In this document: positions 15,213 through 22,582 of the stretch, piece by piece
Layout: each line of letters opens with the position of its first letter
Position numbering within the stretch: position 1 is the stretch's first letter
DNA from: an uncultured Oscillospiraceae bacterium
GTDB lineage: Bacteria > Bacillota > Clostridia > Oscillospirales > Acutalibacteraceae
Direction: 5' to 3'
Length of the DNA: 27,292 nt
Assembly: GCA_900549155.1 (NCBI GenBank)
Contig: URNF01000013.1
Coordinates: 1 to 27,292 of the forward strand
Made by a program: the position numbers and the translations under genes
The notes under the pieces: generated by a model
What the model was told of the DNA's origin: nothing
Databases searched by the model: none
What the model saw: only the letters and a program-made list of their open reading frames with translations

Positions 15213-15536
15213 TCACAACAGCTCTTTGAGCTTTTCCAAAAACGCCTCTTCCCCAAAGGTGTTGAGCTTGAAGAACATTGCCGTGCTGCCGCCCGCGGTG
15301 ATCGCGGAAAGGTGCACGTCGCCATCCTTTCCGAACAGCGTCACGCTGAGGCTCAGGCGGTTGCCGCCGAGAACGCTGTAGCGCTCAAACACGCGCACGC
15401 TGCACCGCACGTCGCCCATGGAAAAGTCGCTGCTGTCCTCAAGCCTTGCCGAAACGCTGCCCTGCAGGATGCCGTCCTCGATCCTGTGCAGGACGCTGTC
15501 AAAATCCCCTCTGAGTATTCTTTGCAGCTTTGCCAT
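15213..15536 (-). CDS. DUF6054-family small protein
   Basis: This 107-residue protein has no signal peptide or membrane helix. The sequence (GDFDSVLHRIEDGI, SARLEDSSDFSMG, VRCSVRVFERYSVLGGNR, LSAITAGGSTAMFFK, FGEEAFLEKL) matches what I recall of the clostridial DUF6054 family along its whole length. Function is unknown; the fold looks alpha-beta and cytosolic. AAAGGAG is correctly placed before the ATG. It has its own promoter-like sequence (15558-15586) and is divergent from the polysaccharide operon. Confidence 0.85.
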   Translation of the reverse strand: MAKLQRILRGDFDSVLHRIEDGILQGSVSARLEDSSDFSMGDVRCSVRVFERYSVLGGNRLSLSVTLFGKDGDVHLSAITAGGSTAMFFKLNTFGEEAFLEKLKELL

Positions 15537-15557
15537 TTCCGACCTCTCCTTTACTTC

Positions 15558-15586
15558 ATTTTAGCAAATGTTTTACCAAAAAGCAA
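15558..15586 (-). promoter_or_regulatory. Promoter of the DUF6054 gene
   Basis: On the minus strand: TTGCTT, a 17-base spacer and TAAAAT (complement of 15558-15563), 22 bases before the start codon. The -10 matches five of six consensus bases; the -35 matches TTG only. Confidence 0.6.
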
Positions 15587-15590
15587 TATG

Positions 15591-15619
15591 ACGCCCTGCG
15601 ATTTATCATCGCAGGGCGT
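15591..15619. promoter_or_regulatory. Operator-like 12-bp inverted repeat between divergent promoters
   Basis: Perfect arms 15591-15602 and 15608-15619 flank a five-base centre. It looks like a terminator stem but lies upstream of both neighbouring genes, between their -35 elements, where no transcript is expected to end. A regulator-binding site or a barrier to upstream readthrough is inferred. Confidence 0.45.
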
Positions 15620-15632
15620 TCTTAGATAAAAA

Positions 15633-15661
15633 TTGACATATTTACTGTAATATTGTATACT
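15633..15661 (+). promoter_or_regulatory. Near-consensus promoter of the polysaccharide operon
   Basis: A perfect TTGACA (15633-15638), a 17-base spacer and TATACT (15656-15661). It is the strongest sigma-A-type promoter seen in the window and predicts a leader of about 75-80 bases before the dehydrogenase. Confidence 0.88.
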
Positions 15662-15675
15662 AAAATGTAAGTTAT

Positions 15676-15721
15676 GCTTGCCGTGTGCGAATTTCGGCTC
15701 TTCGGACACAAAAGGGCAAGC
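15676..15721 (+). promoter_or_regulatory. Structured 5' leader hairpin of the polysaccharide operon
   Basis: Arms GCTTGCC (15676-15682) and GGCAAGC (15715-15721) pair perfectly. Inside them GTGT (15683-15686) can pair with ACAC (15706-15709) after a small bulge. The hairpin lies between the predicted transcription start and the ribosome binding site (15734-15740). It matches no riboswitch class I can recognise and has no T-run. Confidence 0.4.
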
Positions 15722-15746
15722 GGTGTGCAATATGGGAGGAAGCAGT

Positions 15747-17066
15747 ATGGATCTTTATGAGAAAATCGTTTCCGGCGAAGAAAAAATTTCCCTTGTGGGA
15801 CTGGGGTATGTCGGCATGCCGATCGCGGTCGCCTTTTCCAAAAAGGCGAAGGTGATCGGCTTTGACCTGAACGCTGCCAAAATCGAACTGTATAAAAGCG
15901 GCATCGACCCGACAAACGAGGTCGGCGACGACGCCATCAGGGCGTGCAGCGTGGAATTCACCGCAGACGAGAAAAAGCTGCGCGAAGCAAAATTTCACAT
16001 CGTCGCCGTTCCCACACCGGTCAACGACGACCACACGCCCGACCTGACGCCCGTGGAGAGCGCCAGCGAAATTCTCGGCAGAAACCTTGAAAAAGGCTCG
16101 GTCGTGGTGTTTGAAAGCACCGTGTATCCCGGCGTGACCGAGGATGTCTGCGTGCCGATCTTAGAAAAGGCATCGGGGCTTACCTGCGGCGTGGATTTCA
16201 AGATCGGCTATTCCCCCGAGCGCATCAACCCCGGCGACAAGGTGCACCGTCTCGAAACCATCAAAAAGATCGTTTCCGGCATGGACGCCGAAACGCTCGA
16301 CACCGTCGCGAAGGTGTATGAACTGGTGGTCGCGGCAGGCGTGCACCGTGCGGAGAGCATCAGGGTTGCCGAAGCCGCGAAGGTCATCGAAAACAGCCAG
16401 CGCGACATCAACATCGCGTTCATGAACGAGCTGTCCATCATTTTCAACAAAATGGGCATCGACACCAAATCCGTTCTCGAAGCGGCGGGTACGAAGTGGA
16501 ATTTCCTCAAATTCTATCCCGGACTTGTCGGCGGGCACTGCATCGGCGTCGACCCCTATTATCTCACCTATAAAGCGGAAGAACTCGGCTATCACAGCCA
16601 GATCATCCTTTCCGGCAGACGCATCAACGACGACATGGGCAAATATGTCGCCGAGAACACGGTGAAAAACCTCATCAAAGCGGATGTGTCCATCAAAAAC
16701 GCCAAGATCGCCATTCTCGGCTTCACGTTCAAGGAAAACTGCCCTGACACCCGCAACACCAAGATCATCGACATCTATAACGAGCTGCGCGAATACGGCA
16801 TCACCGCCGTCATCGCCGATCCCACCGCAGACGCCGACGAGGCAAAGCGGCTCTATGGCATCACCTTTGCCGACATGAACACCATCACCGACTGCGACGC
16901 GGTCATTCTCGCCGTCGCCCACGACGCGTTCAGATCCCTCACCGCCGCCGACCTTGACCGCCTGTTCAAAAAGACGGAAAACGGCAAAAAGGTGCTCGTG
17001 GACATCAAGGGGCTGCTCGACCGCAAGGCATACGAAGCCGCCGGCTATAACTATTGGAGGCTGTGA
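15747..17066 (+). CDS. UDP-N-acetylhexosamine 6-dehydrogenase (WbpO/TviB type)
   Basis: This 439-residue protein starts at ATG 15747, with GGGAGGA six bases upstream. It belongs to the UDP-glucose/GDP-mannose dehydrogenase family: NAD-binding GLGYVGMP (18-25), VPTPV (88-92), ESTVYPG (123-129), GYSPERINPGDK (154-165), and the catalytic cysteine C265 in GGHCIGVDPYYL. GFTFKENCPDTRNTK marks the C-terminal UDP-binding domain. The SPERINPGDK and GGHCIGVDPYYL forms are typical of WbpO/TviB/VipA enzymes, which oxidise UDP-GlcNAc or UDP-GalNAc to the 6-uronic acid with two NAD+. The next gene is the matching TviC/WbpP-type epimerase, so together they should give UDP-GalNAcA (or UDP-GlcNAcA) for a surface glycan. 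First gene of a four-gene operon. Confidence 0.95.
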   Translation: MDLYEKIVSGEEKISLVGLGYVGMPIAVAFSKKAKVIGFDLNAAKIELYKSGIDPTNEVGDDAIRACSVEFTADEKKLREAKFHIVAVPTPVNDDHTPDLTPVESASEILGRNLEKGSVVVFESTVYPGVTEDVCVPILEKASGLTCGVDFKIGYSPERINPGDKVHRLETIKKIVSGMDAETLDTVAKVYELVVAAGVHRAESIRVAEAAKVIENSQRDINIAFMNELSIIFNKMGIDTKSVLEAAGTKWNFLKFYPGLVGGHCIGVDPYYLTYKAEELGYHSQIILSGRRINDDMGKYVAENTVKNLIKADVSIKNAKIAILGFTFKENCPDTRNTKIIDIYNELREYGITAVIADPTADADEAKRLYGITFADMNTITDCDAVILAVAHDAFRSLTAADLDRLFKKTENGKKVLVDIKGLLDRKAYEAAGYNYWRL

Positions 17067-17068
17067 GG

Positions 17069-18043
17069 ATGGGCTACGCACACTTGAAATTTCCGGAAAA
17101 TTCCCTGTTTCTCGTGACCGGCGCTGCCGGTTTCATCGGCTCTAATCTGTGCGAAGCGATCCTCAATATGGGATATCGCGTGCGCGCTCTGGACGATCTG
17201 TCCACCGGCAAGCAAAAGCACGTTGATATGTTCCTTGACAACCCGCGCTATGCATTTATAAAGGGCGACATCAAGGATCTCGACACCTGCATGAAAGCGT
17301 GCGAGGGCGTGGATTTTGTACTCAATCAGGCGGCGTGGGGCAGCGTTCCCCGCTCGCTGGAGATGCCGCTTTTCTATTGCAAAAACAACATTGAGGGCAC
17401 GCTCAATATGCTTGAAGCGGCAAGACAAAACGGCGTCAAAAAGTTTGTCTATGCCTCATCCTCGTCGGTCTACGGCGACGAGCCGCATCTGCCGAAAACC
17501 GAGGGAAGAGAGGGCAATCTGCTCTCCCCCTATGCGCTGACAAAGCGCTGTGACGAGGAGTGGGCAAAGCTCTACACCATGCACTACGGGCTGGACACCT
17601 ACGGTATGCGCTACTTCAACGTGTTCGGCAGACGGCAGGATCCCGACGGCGCCTATGCCGCCGTCATTCCGAAATTCTTAAAGCAGCTGCTGCACGGCGA
17701 GGTGCCGACCATCAACGGCGACGGCAAGCAGAGCCGCGACTTTACCTATATCGACAACGTCATTGAGGCAAACCTCAAGGCCTGCCTTGCCCCGCACGAG
17801 GCGGCGGGCGAAGCGTTCAACATCGCCTTCGGCGGCAGAGAATACCTCATCGACATCTATAACGGGCTGACCGCCGCGCTCGGCGTCGACATCGCGCCGC
17901 ACTTCGGTCCCGACCGCAAGGGCGACATCAAGCACTCCAACGCCGACATTTCCAAAGCGCGCCGTCTGCTCGGCTATGACCCCGACTACAGCTTCAAGGA
18001 CGGCATCAAGCTCGCCATCGAGTGGTATAGGGAGAACTTGTGA
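17069..18043 (+). CDS. UDP-N-acetylglucosamine/-uronate C4-epimerase (WbpP/TviC type)
   Basis: This 324-residue extended short-chain dehydrogenase starts at ATG 17069, two bases after the dehydrogenase stop, with GGAGG eight bases upstream. Landmarks: NAD-binding GAAGFIGS (18-25), LDDLSTGK, GDIKD, NQAAWGSVPRS, SSSSVYGD (130-137), the catalytic Y155/K159 in SPYALTKR, MRYFNVFGRRQDP and FTYIDNV. NQAA.GSVPRS and FGRRQDP are typical of the WbpP/TviC group, which interconverts UDP-GlcNAc(A) and UDP-GalNAc(A) at C4. Pairing with the WbpO/TviB-type enzyme copies the Vi-antigen TviB-TviC precursor route. Its stop overlaps the start of the ATP-grasp gene. Confidence 0.94.
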   Translation: MGYAHLKFPENSLFLVTGAAGFIGSNLCEAILNMGYRVRALDDLSTGKQKHVDMFLDNPRYAFIKGDIKDLDTCMKACEGVDFVLNQAAWGSVPRSLEMPLFYCKNNIEGTLNMLEAARQNGVKKFVYASSSSVYGDEPHLPKTEGREGNLLSPYALTKRCDEEWAKLYTMHYGLDTYGMRYFNVFGRRQDPDGAYAAVIPKFLKQLLHGEVPTINGDGKQSRDFTYIDNVIEANLKACLAPHEAAGEAFNIAFGGREYLIDIYNGLTAALGVDIAPHFGPDRKGDIKHSNADISKARRLLGYDPDYSFKDGIKLAIEWYRENL

Positions 18044-19044
18044 TGATTTTGCAAAAGATTAAGCAAACCTTCTCCGATGCATCCGGGAAAAGTCCGTTTT
18101 TTGACAAGCTGTATTTGCGCACAAAATACCGCATGGCGATGTTTCTCGGCGCCGTTTGGAGCGAGGAGCACTATGCAAGGTGGTTCTATCACCTGTATAC
18201 GGGGAAAAAACTGAATCTGCAAAATCCCCGCTATTTTGACGAAAAGCTATGGTGGCTCAAGTTAAACAACCGAGATCCCCTGCTCACAAAATGCTCGGAT
18301 AAGCACGCCGTGCGCGACTATGTAAAGGCATGCGGCTATGAGGACATTCTGATCCCCCAGGTGGATGTGCTTGACGATCCTGCACAGGTGGATTTCAAAA
18401 AGTATACGGAGGAAGTCGTTGTAAAGTGCAACCACAATTCCGGCGGACATATTTTTTATGATCCCCATTCCCCCGTCAATCAAAAGGAACTGGCAGCCCA
18501 GCTGAAAAATATTCAGTATATTTTCCGCCATAACCAATTTGTTCTTTCGCATGAATGGAACTATAAAAACATTCCCCGAAAGATCGTTGTTGAAAAGGTC
18601 ATACGGAATAAGGCGGGAGAATTGCCGCTTGACTACAAATTCATGTGTTTCGACGGCGTGCCGAAGCTCTTGTTCCTGGATCTCGGCGTCATCAACAAGG
18701 ACAAGTCCTATAACCACAATTATCCCCGCAATATTTATGACATGGACTTTCATCTGCTGCCTGTCAGGGAAACCCGCCCCAACGCGCCCTTTGCCGTTGA
18801 AAAGCCCATGAACTTTGAAAAGATGGCGGAAATCGCCTCTGTGCTCTCAAAGCCTTTCCCCTGCTGCCGCGTCGATCTGTATAATGTCGACGGAAAGATC
18901 TATTTCGGGGAGATCACTTTCTATCACGGCGGCGCGTGCAATCACATCACGCCCGAGGAATGGGATCTGAAGATGGGCGACTGGATCCCCCTCGACAGTG
19001 ACAAGATCGTTATCGCCGACAGCGGGAAAAGGGGGCGGTCCTGA
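18043..19044 (+). CDS. TupA-like ATP-grasp enzyme (polysaccharide biosynthesis)
   Basis: This 333-residue protein starts at ATG 18043, overlapping the epimerase stop (TGATG), with AGGGAG eight bases upstream. It is a TupA-like ATP-grasp protein: LNNRDPLLTKCSDKHAVRDYV (73-93), the ATP-lysine strand VVVKCNHNSGGH (125-136), IPRKIVVEK (177-185), LDYKFMCFDG (196-205), then RVDLYNVDGKIYFGE and TFYHGG (276-297) with the metal-binding acidic residues. TupA of Bacillus halodurans is linked to teichuronopeptide, where polyglutamate joins polyglucuronate. ATP-grasp enzymes form amide-type bonds to an activated carboxylate. Next to a uronic-acid pathway, amidation of the glycan by an amino compound is a reasonable inference. 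The overlapping next gene is a GT2. Confidence 0.92.
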   Translation: MILQKIKQTFSDASGKSPFFDKLYLRTKYRMAMFLGAVWSEEHYARWFYHLYTGKKLNLQNPRYFDEKLWWLKLNNRDPLLTKCSDKHAVRDYVKACGYEDILIPQVDVLDDPAQVDFKKYTEEVVVKCNHNSGGHIFYDPHSPVNQKELAAQLKNIQYIFRHNQFVLSHEWNYKNIPRKIVVEKVIRNKAGELPLDYKFMCFDGVPKLLFLDLGVINKDKSYNHNYPRNIYDMDFHLLPVRETRPNAPFAVEKPMNFEKMAEIASVLSKPFPCCRVDLYNVDGKIYFGEITFYHGGACNHITPEEWDLKMGDWIPLDSDKIVIADSGKRGRS

Positions 19045-19988
19045 TGCCGTATACGCCCCTTGTTTCCATTGTCATCCCTGTCTATAAAGGTGCGCAGTAT
19101 ATGCGCATCGCCATTGATTCCGCCCTGGCACAGACATACAAAAACGTCGAGATCATTGTTGTCAATGACGGTTCGCCCGACGACGGAGAAACGGAGCGGG
19201 TCGCGCTGTCCTACGGAGATGCCATCCGCTATTTTCACAAGGAAAACGGCGGATGTGCTTCCGCACTGAATTTCGGCATATCCAAAATGCGCGGTGAATG
19301 GTTCTCCTGGCTGTCGCACGACGATGTCTATGAACCGAAAAAAATCGAAAAGCAAATTCGCTGCGTGTGTGAAAACGGGCTGGATCACGAAAACACCGTC
19401 ATCTCCTGCAATGCAAAAATCATTGATCAAAACGGCGATCCGATCCGTCATCCCGAAGCTGCCGACTGCGGGCTTTATGAAGACGCTGCGTTCGTCAAAC
19501 GTCTGTTGTTCGGTTCTTCCCTGAACGGGTGCGGATTGCTGCTGCCGAAAGCGGTCCTTTGCCGTGTCGGGGATTTTTCCACGGAACTGAAATTCGTGTT
19601 GGATTGGGAATATTGGCTGCGCGCCGCTTTGTCCGGCGCCGCCTTGTATCGCATGGGAAATGAAAGGCTCGTCATGAACCGCGTGCACACCGGACAGGTC
19701 ACTGTCCGCGAAGCAAACAGCTACAAGAGCGAACTGCGGCAGCTTTCCGAAAAGCTGTTTCCCACCGTTGCGAAAACCGAGGACACCGCTGTCATTTCCT
19801 GCTTTTACACCTTCGCCGTTGTCAAGGGGCAAAAAAATGTCGGTCGGAAATATGCCGCCCTGCTGAAGCAGCGCAAAGCCTTTTCCGCAGGGCTTTTGCT
19901 GCGGAGTCATGCGGCAAAAGTCAAAAAATCCCTGCGTCCCTTCTGCGCCAAATGCTATTGGAAATTTATACGCTGGTGCAAAAAATAA
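19044..19988 (+). CDS. Family 2 glycosyltransferase
   Basis: This 314-residue protein has an N-terminal GT-A domain: VSIVIPVYKGAQYM (7-20), VNDGS (40-44) and the DxD-region SHDDVYEP (91-98). EYWLRAA near residue 189-195 is the WEYWLR element that follows the acceptor site. It lacks transmembrane helices, so it works at the inner face of the membrane, transferring a sugar to a lipid-linked or nascent glycan; the sugar cannot be told. The C-terminal 100 residues are basic. It overlaps the TupA-like gene by one base and ends the operon, followed by a terminator 11 bases on. With only one transferase and no flippase or polymerase, this operon must supplement another glycan locus. Confidence 0.93.
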   Translation: MPYTPLVSIVIPVYKGAQYMRIAIDSALAQTYKNVEIIVVNDGSPDDGETERVALSYGDAIRYFHKENGGCASALNFGISKMRGEWFSWLSHDDVYEPKKIEKQIRCVCENGLDHENTVISCNAKIIDQNGDPIRHPEAADCGLYEDAAFVKRLLFGSSLNGCGLLLPKAVLCRVGDFSTELKFVLDWEYWLRAALSGAALYRMGNERLVMNRVHTGQVTVREANSYKSELRQLSEKLFPTVAKTEDTAVISCFYTFAVVKGQKNVGRKYAALLKQRKAFSAGLLLRSHAAKVKKSLRPFCAKCYWKFIRWCKK

Positions 19989-19999
19989 ACCGGATTCTC

Positions 20000-20028
20000 A
20001 AAGCGCCGACTCTCGTCGGCGCTTTTTT
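20000..20028 (+). terminator. Intrinsic terminator after the polysaccharide operon
   Basis: An 11-bp stem (20000-20010 with 20015-20025) with a TCTC loop and T-run 20023-20028, 11 bases after the GT2 stop. Confidence 0.95.
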
Positions 20029-20049
20029 CGGAAAATACCGCGTGGGGGC

Positions 20050-20078
20050 TTGTCGAAAGCCGTCACCTGTGTTACAAT
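20050..20078 (+). promoter_or_regulatory. Promoter of the GtrII/ChbG transcript
   Basis: TTGTCG (20050-20055), a 17-base spacer and TACAAT (20073-20078), 34 bases before the chosen start at 20113. It lies just after the terminator, so this pair of genes has its own transcript. Confidence 0.65.
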
Positions 20079-20112
20079 ATGCGCAATGTATCCTTTTGAG
20101 GGGGATGACGGC

Positions 20113-21657
20113 ATGCAGGCATGGTGGAACCGTTTGCGGGAAAAGCTGCAGGCGAGCTATATCTTCGCCTTTTGCGGCGCGCTTTTCTTCGGGTTTCTTG
20201 CCCATTTTTATAAGCTGACCAACTGGCTGCCCAACTGGGACTCGCTGGTGTTTCGGCACGACCCGCAGCAAATGACATCGCTCGGGCGCTGGTTCTTGCG
20301 CATTGCCGCCGGCATCAGCACCGACTATGATCTGCCGTTTCTGAACGGGCTGCTGCTTTTGTGCTATATCGGCATCGCGGCAGCGGTGATCTGCGCCCTT
20401 TTTGAGATCAAAAGCCGCGCGACGGCAGCACTTTGCGGCGCACTTGCCGCCACCGTGCCGTCCGTGACCTCTACCCTTTGCTATAACTATGTTGCCGACG
20501 CCTATGCACTCGCTTTTTTGCTGTCGTGCCTTGCGGCATATCTGCTGACACGTTCGAAAAAGCGCACCGCCGTTTGCGGCGTTTTGCTGCTCACGCTGGC
20601 AGTCGGCATCTATCAGGCGTATCTCACGGTGACGATCGCCCTTTTGACGGTATATCTTCTCTGCGGACTGCTCACCGCACGGGACGACGTCAAGGCGTCG
20701 CTCAAAAAGGCGGGGAAATGCCTTTTGTGCGGCGTGTGCGCCATGGCGCTGTATTATGCGATACAGGCAGCCGCCGTCGCCCTTTTGCACGTCACCGTGT
20801 CGGACTACCAGGGCATTGCCTTTGACATCAAAAACGTGCAGCCGCTGCTTGCCGCAAAGCGCTGTGTGCTGCTGTTTTTCCGCCATTTCGTGAATTTCTC
20901 GAACGGCTTCAATCTTTATTCCGCACTGCATGTCGGCGTGTTCGCCGTGCTGCTTGTCGGCTACGGCGTTGTCCTTTTCACCCGCGTGCGCAAGGTCGGC
21001 TGCCGTCTTTTGGCGCTTTTGTATGCAGCGTCGCTGCCGCTTGGCTGCGCGGCGCTGTATTTCGTCAACGTCACGGTGGACTATCACAATCTGATGCGCA
21101 TGAGCTATTTTGTCCTCTACCTGCTGCTGCTTTTCCTCTATGACCGCTTTCGTCCGCAAAAGGTGCGCGCGGCGACGGTGCAAGGTGCGGCGGTGCTGGT
21201 GCTGTGCGCGGGGCTTTTGTGCAATTTTATCGGCATTGCCAATGTCAGCTATCACAAGCTGCAGATCGCCTTTGAAAAATCCTTCGGCATCGCCGTGCGC
21301 ATTGCCGACCGCATCGAGACCGCCGACGGCTTTGAGAACGCAACGCACATTCTGACGGTCGGGCAGCTTCCCGACAGCAATCCCTACGCGGTCGATCTGC
21401 CGCCGGAGATCACCGGCATCACCGACGGCGTGATCATCCGCCACGACGACGAGACGGTCGGGCAAAGCGTGCTGGCGGATACATTGAGAGACTACGCCGA
21501 CATTGATCTCATCTTTGTCGACGGCGAAAAAGCCAGAACGCTTGAAGCCACCGACACGGTGCAAAGCATGCCCTGCTGGCCCGCCGTCGGCAGTGTTGCC
21601 GTTATTGACGACACCGTTGTTGTCAAGCTGAGCGGCGACCTGCGCCCCGCAAACTGA
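20113..21657 (+). CDS. GtrII-like membrane glucosyltransferase (Glucos_trans_II family)
   Basis: This 514-residue protein starts at ATG 20113, with GAGGGGG eight bases upstream. ATG 20086 in the same frame has no ribosome binding site and nearly touches the -10. Roughly ten hydrophobic helices fill residues 15-400. A periplasm-side loop after the first helix carries LPNWDSL and then GRWFL, the usual start of the Glucos_trans_II (GtrII-type) family. The hydrophilic C-terminal ~110 residues are extracytoplasmic. GtrII proteins move glucose from a lipid-phosphate donor onto an exported glycan, so this probably decorates a cell-wall or capsular polymer outside the membrane. The donor-making bactoprenol glucosyltransferase is not in the window. 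Followed 18 bases on by the ChbG-type deacetylase. Confidence 0.86.
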   Translation: MQAWWNRLREKLQASYIFAFCGALFFGFLAHFYKLTNWLPNWDSLVFRHDPQQMTSLGRWFLRIAAGISTDYDLPFLNGLLLLCYIGIAAAVICALFEIKSRATAALCGALAATVPSVTSTLCYNYVADAYALAFLLSCLAAYLLTRSKKRTAVCGVLLLTLAVGIYQAYLTVTIALLTVYLLCGLLTARDDVKASLKKAGKCLLCGVCAMALYYAIQAAAVALLHVTVSDYQGIAFDIKNVQPLLAAKRCVLLFFRHFVNFSNGFNLYSALHVGVFAVLLVGYGVVLFTRVRKVGCRLLALLYAASLPLGCAALYFVNVTVDYHNLMRMSYFVLYLLLLFLYDRFRPQKVRAATVQGAAVLVLCAGLLCNFIGIANVSYHKLQIAFEKSFGIAVRIADRIETADGFENATHILTVGQLPDSNPYAVDLPPEITGITDGVIIRHDDETVGQSVLADTLRDYADIDLIFVDGEKARTLEATDTVQSMPCWPAVGSVAVIDDTVVVKLSGDLRPAN

Positions 21658-21675
21658 GCAAAAGAAGGTTAACCT

Positions 21676-22542
21676 ATGTACAGTCCCTTTGTCTACTATA
21701 GCGCCGACGATTTCGGCATGACGCCCGCCACCTGTGCGCGCATCGCCGACTGCAGCAAAAACGGCTGTCTCGGCAAGATCAGCATTCTGCCCAACGCAAC
21801 AGTTGAGAATCTCTCACAGTATCTCACCGGCACCACCGTCATCGCCGTCCATCTGAATTTCGTGGAAGGACGCTGCGTCAGCGACCCCGGGGATGTGCCG
21901 CTGCTGGTGGATGCCGAGGGTTCGTTTTGTCATTCCTTTTTCGAGCTTTTGACGCTGTCGCTGTCAAAAAAGCGCAAAGCGTTTTTCAGCCAAATGCAAA
22001 AAGAGATCCGCGCGCAGCTTGCGGCGGCGCGGGCATTTTTGCCGAAGGGTGCGCCGCTGTATCTCGACAGCCATCAGCACACGCACATGATCCCGCTCAT
22101 TTTCCGCGCGCTTGCCGCCGTCATTGAAGAGGACGCGCTGACGGTCGCCTTTCTGCGCATCCCCGCCGAGCCGATCACGCCGTTTCTGCTGACGCCCTCG
22201 CTGTATCCCGGCTATTTCTCCGTCAACCTCATCAAGCAGTGGGTGCTGAAATTCTGCAACCTGTGCAACCGCGCCGTTTTTCGCCGTCTGAACATCCCCA
22301 CAGCGGATTTCTTCGGCATCCTGTTTTCCGGGCACATGACAAAAGCGCGCGTGGAAAAGCTGCTGCCGCACTATTATCGGCGGGCAATGCGGCGTCACCG
22401 CAACATTGAGGTGCTGTTCCACCCCGGCTATACCGAGGCGGGCGAGGCGCTGTTTGACGAAAAAAAGACCTCCTTTCACCCGTTTTATTTTTCAAACGGC
22501 AGAAAAGAGGAATTTGACGCCCTGCATGAACTGAAAAATTGA
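21676..22542 (+). CDS. ChbG/HpnK (YdjC-family) carbohydrate deacetylase
   Basis: This 288-residue protein has the YdjC-like metal-dependent deacetylase landmarks: SADDFGMT (9-16, D11/D12), the VHLNF strand (58-62), DSHQHTHM (131-138) with metal-binding histidines, FLRIPAE, and FHPGYTE near the C-terminus. The family removes acetyl groups from N-acetylated sugars such as chitobiose or hopanoid-linked GlcNAc. In a glycan cluster it could de-N-acetylate a HexNAc residue. It has no signal peptide, so it should act in the cytosol. It is co-transcribed with the GtrII-like protein (AAGG-type site before ATG). Length is usual. The natural substrate is not deducible. Confidence 0.92.
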   Translation: MYSPFVYYSADDFGMTPATCARIADCSKNGCLGKISILPNATVENLSQYLTGTTVIAVHLNFVEGRCVSDPGDVPLLVDAEGSFCHSFFELLTLSLSKKRKAFFSQMQKEIRAQLAAARAFLPKGAPLYLDSHQHTHMIPLIFRALAAVIEEDALTVAFLRIPAEPITPFLLTPSLYPGYFSVNLIKQWVLKFCNLCNRAVFRRLNIPTADFFGILFSGHMTKARVEKLLPHYYRRAMRRHRNIEVLFHPGYTEAGEALFDEKKTSFHPFYFSNGRKEEFDALHELKN

Positions 22543-22582
22543 AGCGAGCGCCCCTTTTTCGAAAAGGGGCGCTCGTTTTTTT
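22543..22582. terminator. Bidirectional terminator between ChbG-type and c-di-GMP phosphodiesterase genes
   Basis: A long GC-rich stem (22543-22558 with 22562-22577) has a short loop. The T-run 22576-22582 serves the plus strand. On the minus strand the stem directly follows the phosphodiesterase stop and is trailed only by a mixed sequence, so termination there is probably weaker. Confidence 0.88.

Noticed and set aside
15591..15619. Terminator for a neighbouring gene
   Set aside because: It lies upstream of both adjacent, divergent genes, beyond each promoter, so neither transcript would run through it.
15662..15746. A riboswitch in the polysaccharide operon leader
   Set aside because: At under 90 bases with two short stems it has no conserved core of any class I know and no terminator or sequestered ribosome binding site alternative.
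19966..21564. A 532-codon antisense frame opposite the GtrII-like gene
   Set aside because: Its product is histidine/glutamine/arginine-rich low-complexity sequence typical of the reverse complement of membrane-protein codons; no ribosome binding site or motif supports it.
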